DNA of 64,000 bases from Camarhynchus parvulus (GCF_901933205.1 NC_044574.1:7531733-7595732), one strand, 5' to 3'. Shown: positions 13,380 through 25,680, numbered from the stretch's first letter. Notes: generated by a model not told the origin, from the sequence alone. Translations and numbers: made by a program.

Positions 13380-14000
13380 TCACAGAGTTGCGTATAAAAT
13401 TAGATCCCAGCTTACCAGGCCCATCTTACAGTTGTGTCTGAGCCTGAGCTTGTTGTGCACTGAAAACTCATATCCTTTGCACATGTTACCTCAAGTGAAG
13501 TATGATGAGAACCTCAATTTTTGTGTTTCTTCCTTAGTTTTAAGTGGACGCTTACTGCATAATCCTAAAATTGCAATAATATCCTGCCCCTCTTTAATAG
13601 ATATATTAATTATATTTCTCCCCCTTAATGGGCTGCTCACTTTATGGTTTGGGGACACAAAAGTAAATTTTAAAATCAATTATACAATTACACATGTAGC
13701 AATAATGGAGCACAGAGCTAATCGTCTTTGGGTCAGGACTATAACCTTCTCATAATGCGGGTTTCATTAGGGTAAGGTCTATTATTGCAAAGAATTACAG
13801 AAATAATGGGAGTGGGTGTATTCAGCAAGAAATAACAAATGAGGGTCTTTCCTAGATAAGAGAAGCTGTTTGCTGGCTGCAGTGTGATAGCAGGCCCCTA
13901 TAGTGTATGTAAATTGATAGGGTCAACTTCCTTTGGTGTATGCAATGCACAGTGTACAAGAATTAATTTCCGTATCGTCCTGGAGAATGGCAGGAGGAGG
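13380..14000. promoter_or_regulatory. Candidate conserved non-coding element
   Basis: AT-rich block with retained CpGs at 13391, 13549, 13723, 13758, 13971 and 13976. It has many homeodomain-like words (ATTAATTATA, CTAATCG, CAATTATACAATTACAC) and little simple repeat. It reads like a developmental CNE, but conservation cannot be tested here. Confidence 0.3.
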
Positions 14001-14019
14001 GCTTCCAATTATCACTCAT

Positions 14020-16110
14020 CACTGGGTACAACTGAGCTGAACCACAGAGCCAAGAGTATGAAAGAGGCTGCAAGGAGGCATGTGAGATGGGCTAAACACT
14101 CCTAGTACAGCACTCTTGAGGCTTTATGTGCTTAATGCTGTCTGTTATCTCCAGAGCTGGTAGCAGAAGTGAGAGCTGCCTTTGCACATTGTCTTAGGTG
14201 TGCCTTTGAACAATTTGCTTTCAAATATTGTTTGAAAAAAAAAAATTGCTCTTCTTGCAGATATTCACCATTCTAGCAAACACATGTGAGGTTAGTTTTA
14301 CAGCACCTGGTAAAATGAGCTTAAACACTTAAACTCTGCCTTTGTTTCACAGTGGGAAGGTGATTTTTATGCCAGGTAAAGAACATACTCTTCAAAAGCA
14401 GGTAAACATCAAAACCTTGAATATTTTTTGTTCTAGATATGAGAGGTTGATGTTCATATATCTTTGAGGTTCTGGAGGCATGAAGTTAATTCAGCATTAA
14501 TGATCTTATAACCCATAGATGCCCTGCAGCTTTCCCAGCTCCTGACCTACCAGCCCAGGTCCTGGCAACCATCAGAGAATGCAGCTTCCCTTCAAAGTGA
14601 AGCACTTCCTTCTCCTGGTGTGTTGGGATGGCAAATCCCCTCCTTTTCTGGGTAAAACATACCATTGCAAGGGGCTGGTAGAGAATGCAAAATCTCCCCT
14701 TCAGAGTTTATGCCATACCCCAGCTCCTTATGGTATCTGTGTGGGGTTAAGGTGCCACACTGGTGGTGGTGACACGAGGGCTACTTAGCCCTATTTACAG
14801 CACAGAATCTGTGACAGTCACAAATTTCAGAAACCTCAGCACAAGGGTTACAGGCTGCTGTAAAAATACCAAGAGTGTAAACAAGGATAAGTTTAATTAA
14901 ATTTTAATAGTGCTTGCTATTAAATTCCTTGCATTGCCTTTCTGTGCTGTCTTGATGGAATGTAACTGCTTAGTAATTACCTGTGGTGTTTGTTAATGCT
15001 GCCTCTGAGCAGTGTGTATGGCAAAAAATTTGATTTCATATTTAAAGAATTAGTTTTTGAACAATGTGTCTGTGGTTCCTAGACAACTCTGAGTTGCCAA
15101 AAAGCGATGATTTGAAATAATATTTCCAGGAGTGAATTCACTATCACATTGTAAGGCTATTATTATCTCTTAGTGGTTAATTAATGAGAATAAAAGAGGC
15201 CCTATGGCAGCCTTTTTGGAATTTCTGGCAAACTTTTCCTCTCTCTGAAATGAACTAATGTTTTGGCCAAAAAGCCATAGCCTTCTCTACTGCATCACAA
15301 TCTATCCAGATGGATTCCATCCAGCTAAAAGTCAGGTCTCTCATTTGATATCTGGTGCATTACAGCACCTTGGTGAATCAGCTGAAAGGATCTTGATCTG
15401 ACAAAACAAGGTTTCCCAATCTTGGAGACAACTGAAGTTTAAAAGATGCAATGTGAATAAATAGATTTTTGAAAAGCAAAGTGGCTTAAAGACTTAAGTT
15501 CAGCAAATAAAAATACATTTCTGTAACAGAGCTTTATGCAATAACACCTGCATGTGACACTATCTACATTAATATTCATAACATAGTTGTAATAATTTAT
15601 ATAATTTAGCTTCCCCACCAATATGTATGTATTTTACACAACTGTGGTTTATTGCAACAGATAAAAAAGGCAACTCAAGAAAAATTTCTTATTGAAGCCT
15701 AAATTTAACAAGACTGAACCAAGCAGCATTTACATATATACTTAATTTTGAATACATTTCACTACTCCTTCATTTTAGTGAAATCATTTCCATGCTTAAA
15801 ATTAGAAATGTACTTAGATAGCCACCTGAATTTGGGCCCAAGTTGGTAATTTTCCAATCAATTGATTTCTATTTTCAGTATGAGGCCATAACAAACAGAT
15901 TTTTTCTCATCGAACGTGAAAAATTAAATAAAATTTAAAGCTGTGATCCTAGTGGTTTGGAGCAGTGAGGTTAAGAGTTTTTCAAAAAGCAAAATTAAAG
16001 GCACACACAACCTTTGCAGGTCTTTTCAGTTGATAACTATCTGCAAATCACTTACTAAACCCACCTTAGCTACAAATGCAGCAAAAAATAGCTAAACACA
16101 CTTGTTTGGA
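14020..16110. other. Unique non-coding DNA, no supported gene
   Basis: AT-rich unique sequence with small open frames only (up to about 73 codons). No repeat family recognised. Confidence 0.6.
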
Positions 16111-16119
16111 GAGCTTAGT

Positions 16120-16620
16120 ATAACTTAATCCCAGCATCTTTTTATAGCTTCCCAAAATACTTTGCAACACGGAGTCAAGGTTTTCTTTTCTTAAGGTCTT
16201 ATTATGGAGAAAGTTAATTTCACTTGGAAGTGGGAGGCCTTTCCTCCTCGGCTGCATTTCCAGCCCTCTGACAGCCCCATTCAGCTGGGCCCGCTGATAT
16301 GTTGTAGAGATTTGAAAGTAAAGAATTGCAAGGAGTGCAATTTAATCCCAAAGTCATTACCTAAATGCTGAGATAGGATGGGGATTACCACCAATGTAAA
16401 TGAGATATGAGACAGCCAATGGATTAGGGGACCCTTTCTTTAGGATGACTTCAGCAAATAGGCTAAGATAAGGAAATCTTTGTAATTACATGGAGCTACA
16501 CTGGTCAATTCTGACTTTTAAATACCGAAGCACTGGAGGAAAGGAGAAAAACCCTACATATGTTATTCTGTGCAATATTAAGTAATTCCTTTCTGATTCT
16601 ACAGAATCAATAGGAGAACA
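16120..16620. promoter_or_regulatory. Candidate enhancer with clustered OTX/PITX-type sites
   Basis: Four words of the bicoid-class (K50) homeodomain type lie within about 300 bp: TAATCCC at 16127-16133 and 16343-16349, GGGATTA at 16380-16386, and GGATTA at 16421-16426. OTX, CRX, PITX and GSC proteins recognise TAATCC. Any single TAATCC/GGATTA is expected about once per 2 kb on both strands, so four here is more than chance suggests. CpGs at 16170, 16249, 16292 and 16526 and a short palindrome TGATTCTACAGAATCA near 16595 add to the CNE-like look. Confidence 0.4.
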
Positions 16621-16639
16621 TCATGCCAAATGAAAAGAT

Positions 16640-17840
16640 GAGGGCTGCCTACATGTCCTTTTGTGACTGGTATCGTTCCATCATTTTTGGTAATATCATT
16701 TCCAAATTAAATTTTATGGTCCATTACATACTAGCTCAAACACTTTTCTAATGGAATCTTAAATGGAACTGACTTGCTTTGCGTGGGGTTTGTCTCTCAG
16801 TTAAGATGTTATTTAGTTCTAATTATCAGATAATGAACTCAGGAAATTTAATTTTTAATATTTATATGTCAAAAGTCCATTGTACTTTGGTTAAAGGCTT
16901 TAAATTAAAAATTAACATGGACAGAATACTAATTGAATATTTTTCCTATCTATAAGAGTGAGAAATGAGTTACACAGTTCCCAGATTAGCTTGTTACACT
17001 GCAACTGTTTATTTAAAAACTTAATTTAATCTTCAGAAATAAATCACAAATAAGGAGATCAGGGAAAATGAGCCTGAGAAGCTTTAGGTATACAAGCTTA
17101 AAGTGCATGTCTTCATAGGCATTGTCTCAATTTCATATCTGCAAGGTATCAGAGCATATGCAAATGTCTGTGCATAAACAGTTTCCAAGTCATAGTCGTT
17201 GTTTTCATGAGTGTTCTCTCCATCAACATTTTCTTTCTTTGCCCACTTCTCATTTTGCTTTTAATGAAGAATATAAACGACTTCTCCAATACTCTTTCAC
17301 ATTTCATAGCAAGCTGCATAAAATTACTGCAGAAATGAGAAAATTATATTTCTTTGGACTGGAAACCTTCAAGAAGTGTCTGTCCATTTTTACGTCTGTC
17401 GTCTCTGATCTCCCTGTTATAGTTACTGAGCCGTGCTGTAACTGAGGAAAACTGGGTTCAATTCTGTCTGCTGCTGTCTATTTGGGTGACCTGGGGCAAG
17501 TCCTGTAAGGTGTGGGAATAAGGGATCTGTTTCTGTATCTTACTGTTGTAACAGACCCTGGTAACTGAGATAAAACCTCTGCAAATCATATATAACATGT
17601 ATAGAAAGAGACTTTCTTCAGAACAGAGCCACAGCAGAAAGCATAGAGATTGAAGGTGTGTTGATCTTGTCCACATTAGAGTTTGTCCCCTTTTATTCTC
17701 TTTTCTAAAGAAAGACTAATCTGGAATTTACTTCCCCCTAAGGACTTCAATTTCTCCCCAAAAAAGGGAGCAAACGAAATACATTTTTAAAACAGTCTTT
17801 GCTCTGTATGAGGTTTTTCAGGAAGTCTGTAGGGTATCTA
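16640..17840. other. Unique non-coding DNA, no supported gene
   Basis: AT-rich, nothing recognised. The 107-codon plus frame at 17122-17445 has no domain or splice context. Confidence 0.6.
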
Positions 17841-17842
17841 TC

Positions 17843-17990
17843 GTTGGAGACACTCAAAACTGTCCTGGACAGGGGCCTGAACAAACCACACAAACTTCAA
17901 AGCCAGTCCCACTCTGGGTAAGTGAGATCCACTTTGAATTGGACCAGGGCACTTCCAAAGGTCCCTTTCTGGTTATTCTACAATTCAGTT
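17843..17990 (+). mobile_element. Old CR1 LINE 3' fragment
   Basis: The words GGAGACACTCAAAACTGTCC, GACAGGGGCCTGAACAA and CCAAAGGTCCCTTTCTG followed by ATTCTACAATTC match, with decay, the CR1 3' untranslated region (a Trp-Lys-Phe-rich ORF2 end followed by the GGTCCCTTCCAA motif). It is a truncated, diverged, non-functional copy in plus orientation. Confidence 0.7.
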
Positions 17991-17999
17991 ATCTAGGTC

Positions 18000-18990
18000 C
18001 TAAAAGCTGTCTGACCTTTTAATGTGTGGGATGTAGAGCTGCATCAGAAAAGATCCTTTCTTAAAACTCACGTTCAAGAAACCTGGATGTGAAGAATGTC
18101 TTCCAATGATATTTACCTAGATACGTGTATCAGGTATTATTGGTATGACATGATATATGAGTGCAGATGATGTATCACTTTGCTTTAAAGAGACTGCAAT
18201 CTATGTGTCAATCATGATTAAATTCCTATCTAACTTCTCTGTAGTCTTGATTTACCAAACCAGTCTTGTGAGCTTCTGTCAAAGAAAAAACTCAAGACAA
18301 ACAATTCTTCTTCACTTCCTCCTCTGGCACTAAAAGCAGGAGGAATCTGCTCAGTCAGATTTTGCTGGCAGATGCTCCAGATGTGAGTTTATGATTACGC
18401 TGGGCACTTTACGAGAGCTAGTTTTGATTCACAGCCCTGGAATTGAGACTGAAGGTTTTACCCACAAGAGCTTTGAAAATTAATTGTTATTGGAAAAAAC
18501 AGTTAATGTGGTCTTGGATCATGCCAAACTTCAATCCTCATTCATCATGTCTGACCTTCATCCACTTTGTCCCTTTAATGTTCTTTCTCAGATCCCACAG
18601 CCTGCTTGATTCCCTCTCCCTCTTCGATCAGGAAAAGCAAGATGCTCAGGAGGAGAGCAGACAAGCTGAAGTGACACCCTTGGGGTTGCATGAAGCTCCA
18701 CACATACAAACATCCTGTGTCTCACAGGTGCTGGGCTGGGTTTTTTGGGAAGTACACAGTGCATTATCAGCTGACAAACAAGGACAAAACCTTTCAGTAA
18801 AGTAACCATTATATTCCTGATGGAAAACAGTGTTCAGGCTTATATACATACACTGCAATAAGCTGGGATCATGATGGGGGTCAAATAGTATGATGTGTGC
18901 TGTCAAAAATCAGGGATTCCATCATGGTTGGGAAGAAGAGCCTGATGAGTCTCTCCCATAAGTAAACAGAGTGTTCCACTGGTTCCTGGG
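18000..18990. other. Unique non-coding DNA, no supported gene
   Basis: No repeat recognised. A 120-codon plus frame (18443-18805) is overlapped by two minus frames and has no domain. Confidence 0.6.
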
Positions 18991-18996
18991 AAATCA

Positions 18997-19024
18997 TGTT
19001 TTGGGGAATGTTTTCCCCAAAACA
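18997..19024. repeat. Perfect hairpin, 12-bp stem and 4-nt loop
   Basis: TGTTTTGGGGAA (18997-19008) pairs exactly with TTCCCCAAAACA (19013-19024) around the loop TGTT. It is a near-perfect palindrome able to form a cruciform or RNA hairpin. No transposon ends or gene surround it. Confidence 0.9.
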
Positions 19025-19253
19025 ATAGCTGCAGCAGGGAGGATGAAGGGATTCTCACTGATGTCTAAGCAGCAGAACATGCCCCAGTATGTCTGACCCT
19101 GTCCTCAGCATAGCCTTGGCTCCACAAGGTCATGGACCATGCCTTCCCTTCCCACCAGCCTGTGGTAATCCTCTCAGAAACTTACCCAGAATTTTTGAGG
19201 TGTGCTGAGATCAAAGGAGTTACTAATTTTAAATCAATTGTAGGTAGTTTCAT

Positions 19254-19308
19254 ACTGTATGTATGATATGGTTTTTATGTATGTATTATCATGTATGTAT
19301 GTATTATC
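19254..19308 (+). repeat. Degenerate (ATGT)n microsatellite
   Basis: Tetranucleotide ATGT/GTAT units are interrupted by GATATGGTTTTT. The 14-mer ATGTATGTATTATC occurs twice, at 19277-19290 and 19295-19308. Confidence 0.8.
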
Positions 19309-19319
19309 AGCTGCTGAAA

Positions 19320-20490
19320 AAAAGTGTAACAATGGGAGGAGCCATGAGGAAATAAATGTGGCATGTGTTGATTATGTTTAGTTAACTTGTACTCACTGCT
19401 CAGCCCCGAATTCATCAGTACCAGAAGAACAGAGAAGTGTGGAAAAGGCACAGCCTGTTGTATCTGCTCTTGAAGGCTGCTGTCTCATTCCCTCTCATTC
19501 CTCCAGCAAGCAAATTTGTTACATCTAATTTCTTTCTAAAGTAAATCAAGAAAGTTTCTGGAGACGTATGTTACCTATGGACAGGTAGTTAATTGTTTTT
19601 TAAATTGGCTGTATATGCATATATGGGCACATGTATTTCTGATGTAGGTGGAATAATTTTGTTTTTTAATTGCATAGTAAATTAATTTGATTAATAAAAA
19701 TCCCAGTAGCTCCTGAATTAAATGTGGACTAAGCATATAAATATAATATCTTTCAAACTGGTCATTTTGAAAATCTTCTAAATTTTCTTTTCCTTATGTT
19801 TCTGTAGGTCTGTAATGGTATGACTAGAGTGGATATATAATATTCTTAGATGTTTACTTTCCTTCTCAATGGGTAGTTGAATCATTGCCAGCAGGGATGT
19901 CTTATATTTTGTGGAATTTCTTAGTCTCTTTTAATATTATTCTGCGCTCAAAGCATGTCTAATATTACATGACTGAAATGATGAATCTGTAAGTAATGCC
20001 TGACAAATATCAGATACCTGAATTGAATAGTTTAGACATGTCTGACTTATTTTTTTTCCACCTTTAGAAAGACCTGTTCCTTTTACTTCTGTGCTATTTC
20101 CCTTTTCTTTTAATATGTGCATTCTCTTGACTCCTCAGCACCCTACTGAACCTGGGAAAAGTTTCAAGATTCCGGAGTAGGACCCTACTGGATTTTTTTG
20201 GTGACAGGTAAATAAGAGACTTTGTTCTTCTCAAAGGCTTAGTCTGGGAGGAGTAATGAGAGAACACAGCAGTGAGACAGGAAACCCAAAATAAGAACAG
20301 GAAAATGAGGATTGATTGGGATATCAAGTTGAGACACATACATGGCATATGCTTAGATCTTTGTCTATGTTAACACCTATGCAAAACCTTGTTTCTCTAT
20401 TTGCTGTTTTAATATAAAGCATTATTGATCCTTTGCACATCAGTATTTTGATCTAGTATCTCTTAAAACTTCACCTCTCTGATTTGTGGT
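19320..20490. other. Unique non-coding DNA, no supported gene
   Basis: AT-rich, with short chance frames only. Confidence 0.6.
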
Positions 20491-20499
20491 GCACACTGG

Positions 20500-20900
20500 A
20501 AAATCTGCATCTCTGTGAGAGCCCTTCTGTGCGGAGCAAACCACTCCAGCCACTACAAGGCCAGGATATATGTTTTAACAAACCAACAAATGATCTTTCC
20601 ATTTTTAACTGATTTGAAAGCAATTGCCTTACTGTTGCTCCAGAGAAGGGTGGGTCTTTCACTGTCACGAGGTCACTTTGCAAGTTTTAATCGCTGGGTG
20701 CTGTTCTGTCTTTTCATGGCTTTTGGAGTGATAAATAGCTCATCAGTTCAAAAGCTAGTCTATATAAACAAGCTTATCTCTGCCCATAGTCTTTAATGAA
20801 AAATGAGTTGTGAGTATCATTGTTAATCATGGTAATTGTTAATGTTGAGAGGGCTGGTATTATGAGTTTTCCTATTAGGCTTTCAATTCGTTACATAAAA
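20500..20900. promoter_or_regulatory. Weak candidate conserved non-coding element
   Basis: It retains isolated CpGs (about 20530, 20668 and 20690) and has homeodomain/FOX-like words (TTGTTAATCATGGTAATTG, TATATAAACAAG). The support is compositional only. Confidence 0.22.
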
Positions 20901-21700
20901 TGAGCAATCTAGGAGCCATCTATAGCATTTTAATTTTAATTATCTAGTGGCTGCATTTCAGACCACCCTTTCTTTACTGAGAGTAACAAAACCCTTAGTG
21001 TAGTAACCAGTGTCTTTGGATGTAATTGGGCAAAGTTACTTGAAATGTTCCATATATAGTTGTATCACTAAAGATCAACCCATTACACTATGAGGTGCTT
21101 CCTTCTGAGCATCTCTTTCTATTCATTTTGATTTAGCTTAGCCAGCTTACACTCAAATTTTTATCCACATTTTTCAGCTCTGCATTAAAAACCACCCACA
21201 TTCTAGGTGTGTAAAATACAGGGCATGTAAGTAAGAGCAGCAAGGGCAGATTTCAGGGCTTGTCAAGGCTAGAGTTTGAGAAGAAGTTAATGTATGGAAA
21301 ACAAAAGGACAGATGAAAAACAGGTTTAAGACCCACACTAAAATTCCTTAGATAGCCAGTGGCAGTGTTGAAAATAATTATGGACTACAGTATCCAGACA
21401 GAAACTCCAAAAAATTTACCACTCTTCAAGCATGCCTGCTTCAGTTTTGTAGAATGAGGTACACATGAATGTGTCTTCTCACCATCATTTGAGATATGAG
21501 TACTCATTGCAGCAGCATTGTGCCCGTTTAAATAAATTGGGAGGGTGAGCTGATTTTAATAAATCTGTGTGAGTCAGGGATGCAGGCCAAAGTGGATGTC
21601 ACCTCCCATTTTCTTACTTTATATTTACATTATGTACTATGGCCAAATAAAGTTCTACTTAAGGAAATGCAGAAGATGCAGAAGGTGACATTTACAGATG

Positions 21701-21743
21701 TTTATTTTAGAGATAGAATAATTTCTTTTATCTCTAAAATAAA
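21701..21743. repeat. Inverted repeat, 14-bp perfect arms
   Basis: TTTATTTTAGAGAT (21701-21714) is the exact reverse complement of ATCTCTAAAATAAA (21730-21743), with a 15-bp loop. In RNA the stem would extend by a G-U and a U-A pair. It is AT-rich and could be a remnant of a small inverted-repeat element, though no target-site duplication is obvious. Confidence 0.85.
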
Positions 21744-23713
21744 TACAAGATTTCTCCTGGAAAAGAGAACATAAAGGTTAAGAGGAGTACAGAAAGGAAT
21801 AGGTTTAGGATTTCCCAAAGGGAATTGTTACATTTTAAAGAAATTCTTCTACACACACAAGGATCAGTTTGTCATGGGAGGAAACAAAAAGACATGTGCA
21901 AGGTGAACATCCACCAGAGGCAGTAGCACTGGGGCAACAAGATTTTATCAGCATACCCTGCTGAGACAAACTACCTGGAAGGGCTCCCAGATGTGAATAT
22001 ACTTAAATAGCTTTTCTAATAACATTAAATATTCCAGTACAGGTGAGCTGTTAACTGTCCTTTTCATTTATATTATTTGAATTATCATCAACTCAGTCAC
22101 GAAAAGGCTGGCTTGACTTTTTGTGTTTGCAAAGTGTTGATAGTTGAATGACATTCCTTCTTCTTGGGGTGGTGTAAGATGTTTAACTCAGGGCTGCAAA
22201 TTCTGTTATTTCTTGGCAACATTTAGCCATAGAATATGTCTATCCTTTGTTCTCAATGTGAAGTAGTTTTTTAGGTCATAGAATAAGGAGTCTGAAACCT
22301 GACTTAAGGTCTTTTGGGGTTGCATTTATTACCATTTTGTAGTGGCAAAAATCATCCTAATGAACTATGAGTGAAATTCAAGAAGTGATCCAGGGATTTA
22401 CAGATGTTCTGAGTGTTCTGAGTTTTACAATCTGCAGAGTGAGCTGAGCCCTGTTTGTACCCATGAGGATATGGCTGTGCATGGTGTGAGGCCAGCAGTG
22501 ATTGCAGCTGACAGTAAAGGATCTGGTTCTTCCAATGCTCTCGCCTTCCGCCTGCTCTGGAGGAAGTCTGAAGAAGACAGGAAGATTAGTTCTGGTTTAT
22601 TGCAGCTCAAGTAAGTTTGCTGTTGTTGATAAATGTTCAGTATATCTGTTTATTACTCCAAGCATGACATCCAGTGAGAAGCTTGTTGGCTGCAGACTGA
22701 AATAAGACCTGGCCCCAGGCAGAATGTAGGGGACTCTGCAGCTCCTGTCAGTCCCAGGGTGCTTGTCAAGGTTATGAGTTAAAGAGCAATAGTGCAGTGA
22801 TGGCACAAGCATTTGTATGAGATGGGAGAAGCCACAAACAGGCTCTGGGTGTTAGATCCTCTGTTGCAAAGATAATTTTGTCTAGAATGCAATATTGTCC
22901 TTGTCCTTCCCTTTTCAAGAAGTGCTATGGAAATCTGTCTACTGTAACTTGTGTTCCCTCTTGGAACACGATTCAAACTCTTAATGAACTTACTTAACTA
23001 TCTCCAGGTATAACTTCTGCTGCTCTACAGGTGCAGATGGAACTATACAAGTAGTTAATTACATGGTGACAGTTCTGTTTATTGCAGAAAGGCCATATAC
23101 AGGAAGGTCATATGAAACCTAGGAGTGAGCTCATGATGTGTTCACCACATCCCAGGCATAACTACCACCCTGTTCTTCTGCCAGCCTGCACTTGCACACT
23201 TTTTGCAAACAGTCAACTGCACAAATGTGGAATGCACTACATGGTCTTAACATGCCATGAATTTGGGTGACAAAGGGAATTTTTACAAATCACCATAACT
23301 CTTCCAGAGCACTCTCTTTAAAAAGACTAATAGATCTAACTCTGGTGAGCTTATTTTATTTTAGGTGAACTGTAGCTCTTTCAAAACTACTCTGTTTCAA
23401 GCTCTCAAACAATTTTAAAAGGCAATTTAAATTTACAGATGATCAAAACTCAATATCTTCTGATCAAGGAAGTTTAACTTTGCATATTTTGTCTTATGTT
23501 GCTGTTTACCTCCAAGAAGATCAGTTGTAACACACAAATAAAAAAAATATTAGTCAGACTCCATGTGCACTATTCACACTATTCAGCTCAGTGTACTCCA
23601 GTACCAATGCTTTTTCCTCACTTGGTGATAATCGGGGGTTTCAGCTCAAATTCTCCCTGGGCATTTTGCAGAGACATTATTTTGCCAGCATACTTTCCTG
23701 GCTTTGGGTTGGG

Positions 23714-23758
23714 GTTTGTTTGTTTGTTTGTTTGTTTTTGGTTTTTTGTTTTTTTTTT
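23714..23758 (+). repeat. (GTTT)n and T-rich microsatellite
   Basis: About six GTTT units run into a T-rich tract with scattered G. The frames that cross it, encoding Phe/Val/Cys-rich peptides, are artefacts of the repeat. Confidence 0.9.
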
Positions 23759-24337
23759 AGTTTGTTTCTTTCTTTTTAATGTGGGACAAATCAGGAAAAA
23801 AGACCAGCTTTAGTAAACCAATTGCCTGTACCTTTCTCTCATTTAATTTAAAGGAGTTTTTGTAAGGTTGTATTGATGGGCTCTTTTCATAATGCTTAAG
23901 TTTCAGAAGGTCATGGTTATAGGACAGGTATTTTTGGAAACAAAGCGCTATAATTTTTTTCCAGCAGGGCAAGTGGGCATGTAAAATTGTTTCTGGGTGT
24001 TTGACAGAATGGAGACAGTAAAGGACCACTTAGTTTATTCTGTTCTGGCTCAGTTTGAGCAGAACTGTATAGAATGCTTCCATTGAAGTGGTGTGCCATC
24101 CTATGGGCAACTATAGGGACTATTGGTATTCCTGCTTCAAGCCACACAACTTGTGAGGGAGGAAGAGCATCTTTCATAGAAGGCATCAAACAAAGGGATG
24201 TGCAGAATGGCCCTCAGAAGAGCTAAAGGTCATGACTTTCAGCAGGGGAGTACGACAAGGTAACATCCACACAACTTCTTCCTGAGGATCTCTTGGGCTT
24301 AGATCATCACCATGATCACGTACTCTCATTTGGACAG

Positions 24338-24769
24338 GTCTGGAGCACAAGTCTTGTGAGCAGCAGCTGAGGGAGCTGGGGTGTTTAGTCTGGAAGAAAA
24401 AAAAAGGCTTAGGGACATTCTTGCTCTCATAACACCCTGAAATGGGGTTGTAGCCAGGTGGGGGTCAGGTTCTTCTCACAGGCAGAAAGTGACAGGATGA
24501 GAGGAAATGGCCTCAAGGTGCACCAGGGGAGATTTAGATTGGGTATTAGGAAAAAGTTGTGCCCCAAAGCGTTGTCAGGCACAGGCAAAGGCTGCGCAGG
24601 AAAGCTGTGGAATCACCAACTCTGGAGGTATTTAAAAGATGTGTAATATGGAACCTGGGGATGTGGTTTAGTGGTGGACTTGGCAGTGCTGGGTTGATGG
24701 TTGGACTCAATGATCTTGGAGGTTGTTTCCAACAGTAGTGATTCTGTGCTTCTATTCTATGATTCTATG
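24338..24769 (+). mobile_element. CR1 LINE 3' end, about 430 bp
   Basis: This is the best-preserved repeat body in the window. In order it shows the CR1 words for TCTGGAGCACAAGTC, GCTGAGGGAGCTGGGG, TTTAGTCTGGAAG, GAGGAAATGGCCTCAAG, TTTAGATTGGGTATTAGG, GGTTGGACTCAATGATCTTG and GAGGTTGTTTCCAACAG. It ends in TTCTATTCTATGATTCTATG, the CR1 terminal ATTCTATG units. The copy is 5'-truncated, as is usual for CR1 (insertion by target-primed reverse transcription without a poly-A tail). It holds only the 3' end of the reverse-transcriptase ORF plus the UTR and cannot mobilise. The 62-codon frame at 24458-24646 lies inside it. Confidence 0.93.
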
Positions 24770-24779
24770 TGATTTAATG

Positions 24780-25110
24780 TATTTTCCAAATATTTTCTTA
24801 ATTTATTTTGGGAGAAATTGTTGGCAGTCTAACTCTCCTTATCCATGCACACACCCACAAGTCTAACTCTTCCTGAATCGTGCTTGAACATCTCATGCCA
24901 AGAGAGGAGAAATCTGTGTCTGAACTGAATCCCTGCTGGCTCTTTGTCTTCTCACAAACATCTCAGTCTCTCATTCATTATAGATCTCTGGTGGAAAATA
25001 AAGTCAAAACCACATCACCTGGGACTCTGGACACAACCAGGCTTTGCAGTTCAAGCCTCTAAGTTACAGAATGTGCTGGATAGGTAATAGAATGGAAATG
25101 AAGTAATATT
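24780..25110. other. Unique non-coding DNA, no supported gene
   Basis: Short unique stretch between the CR1 copy and the next CNE-like block. Nothing recognised. Confidence 0.6.
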
Positions 25111-25119
25111 TCAATATTT

Positions 25120-25680
25120 TCATGCTGCCTGCATTACAATTATGATGTTAATTAATTATCTGCCTGGCAGTTAACACCATGCAGAGGCATGGTTTTGGTC
25201 GACTTCCTGCTGTTCTGCTAGCAATGAGTAATTAACCTCTCCTCTTCCCTGGGATTCTCTACAAGATGATCAGCGTGTTGATGATATAATTATTATTAAT
25301 TCAGTTTCTGTGTTTCGTTGACATTGTTAATTACTTGTCGGTAATCAGCTAATGTTTAATCTTCCTTGCTGGATAGCTTCTTGAAAGGCTGCTTGAAATG
25401 GTTCAGAGAGGCTTCCCAGCACATTCTCACTCCTCATTGCATCAAGTGGTGGTCAGACCACAATTCAGAGTAAATTATTATCTACATACTACAAAAAGTC
25501 TACTGAAGCTGAGGAATTTAGGGATCAAATTAAATTGCTGTTTTCAGTGTTATAAGAGAGAATATGTAAAGTGGTTGTCGATAAATCAGGGAAACAAGTG
25601 GGATCCCTCTTGGCGCCAACTTTAAAAATTGATCTCGCTCTACAGAATTGTCAATATCATTTAAAGAGTAAAATTTAATT
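25120..25680. promoter_or_regulatory. Candidate conserved non-coding element (enhancer-like)
   Basis: Dense TAAT-core words (GTTAATTAATTATC, GAGTAATTAACC, TATAATTATTATTAATTC, TGTTAATTAC) occur together with retained CpGs at 25200, 25274, 25316, 25339, 25579, 25614 and 25636. A perfect E2F-like palindrome TTGGCGCCAA lies at 25610-25619. Near 25447 a GGTGGTCAGACCACAA arrangement resembles facing RUNX half-sites, and ACCATGCAGAGGCATGGT (25176-25193) is a small hairpin. No conservation data are available here. Confidence 0.4.

Larger units (their letters stand above)
20910..24330. other. Unique non-coding DNA with small repeats
   Basis: No gene recognised. It contains the hairpin at 21701-21743 and the GTTT microsatellite at 23714-23758. 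Open frames are short and mostly paired on opposite strands. Confidence 0.6.
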
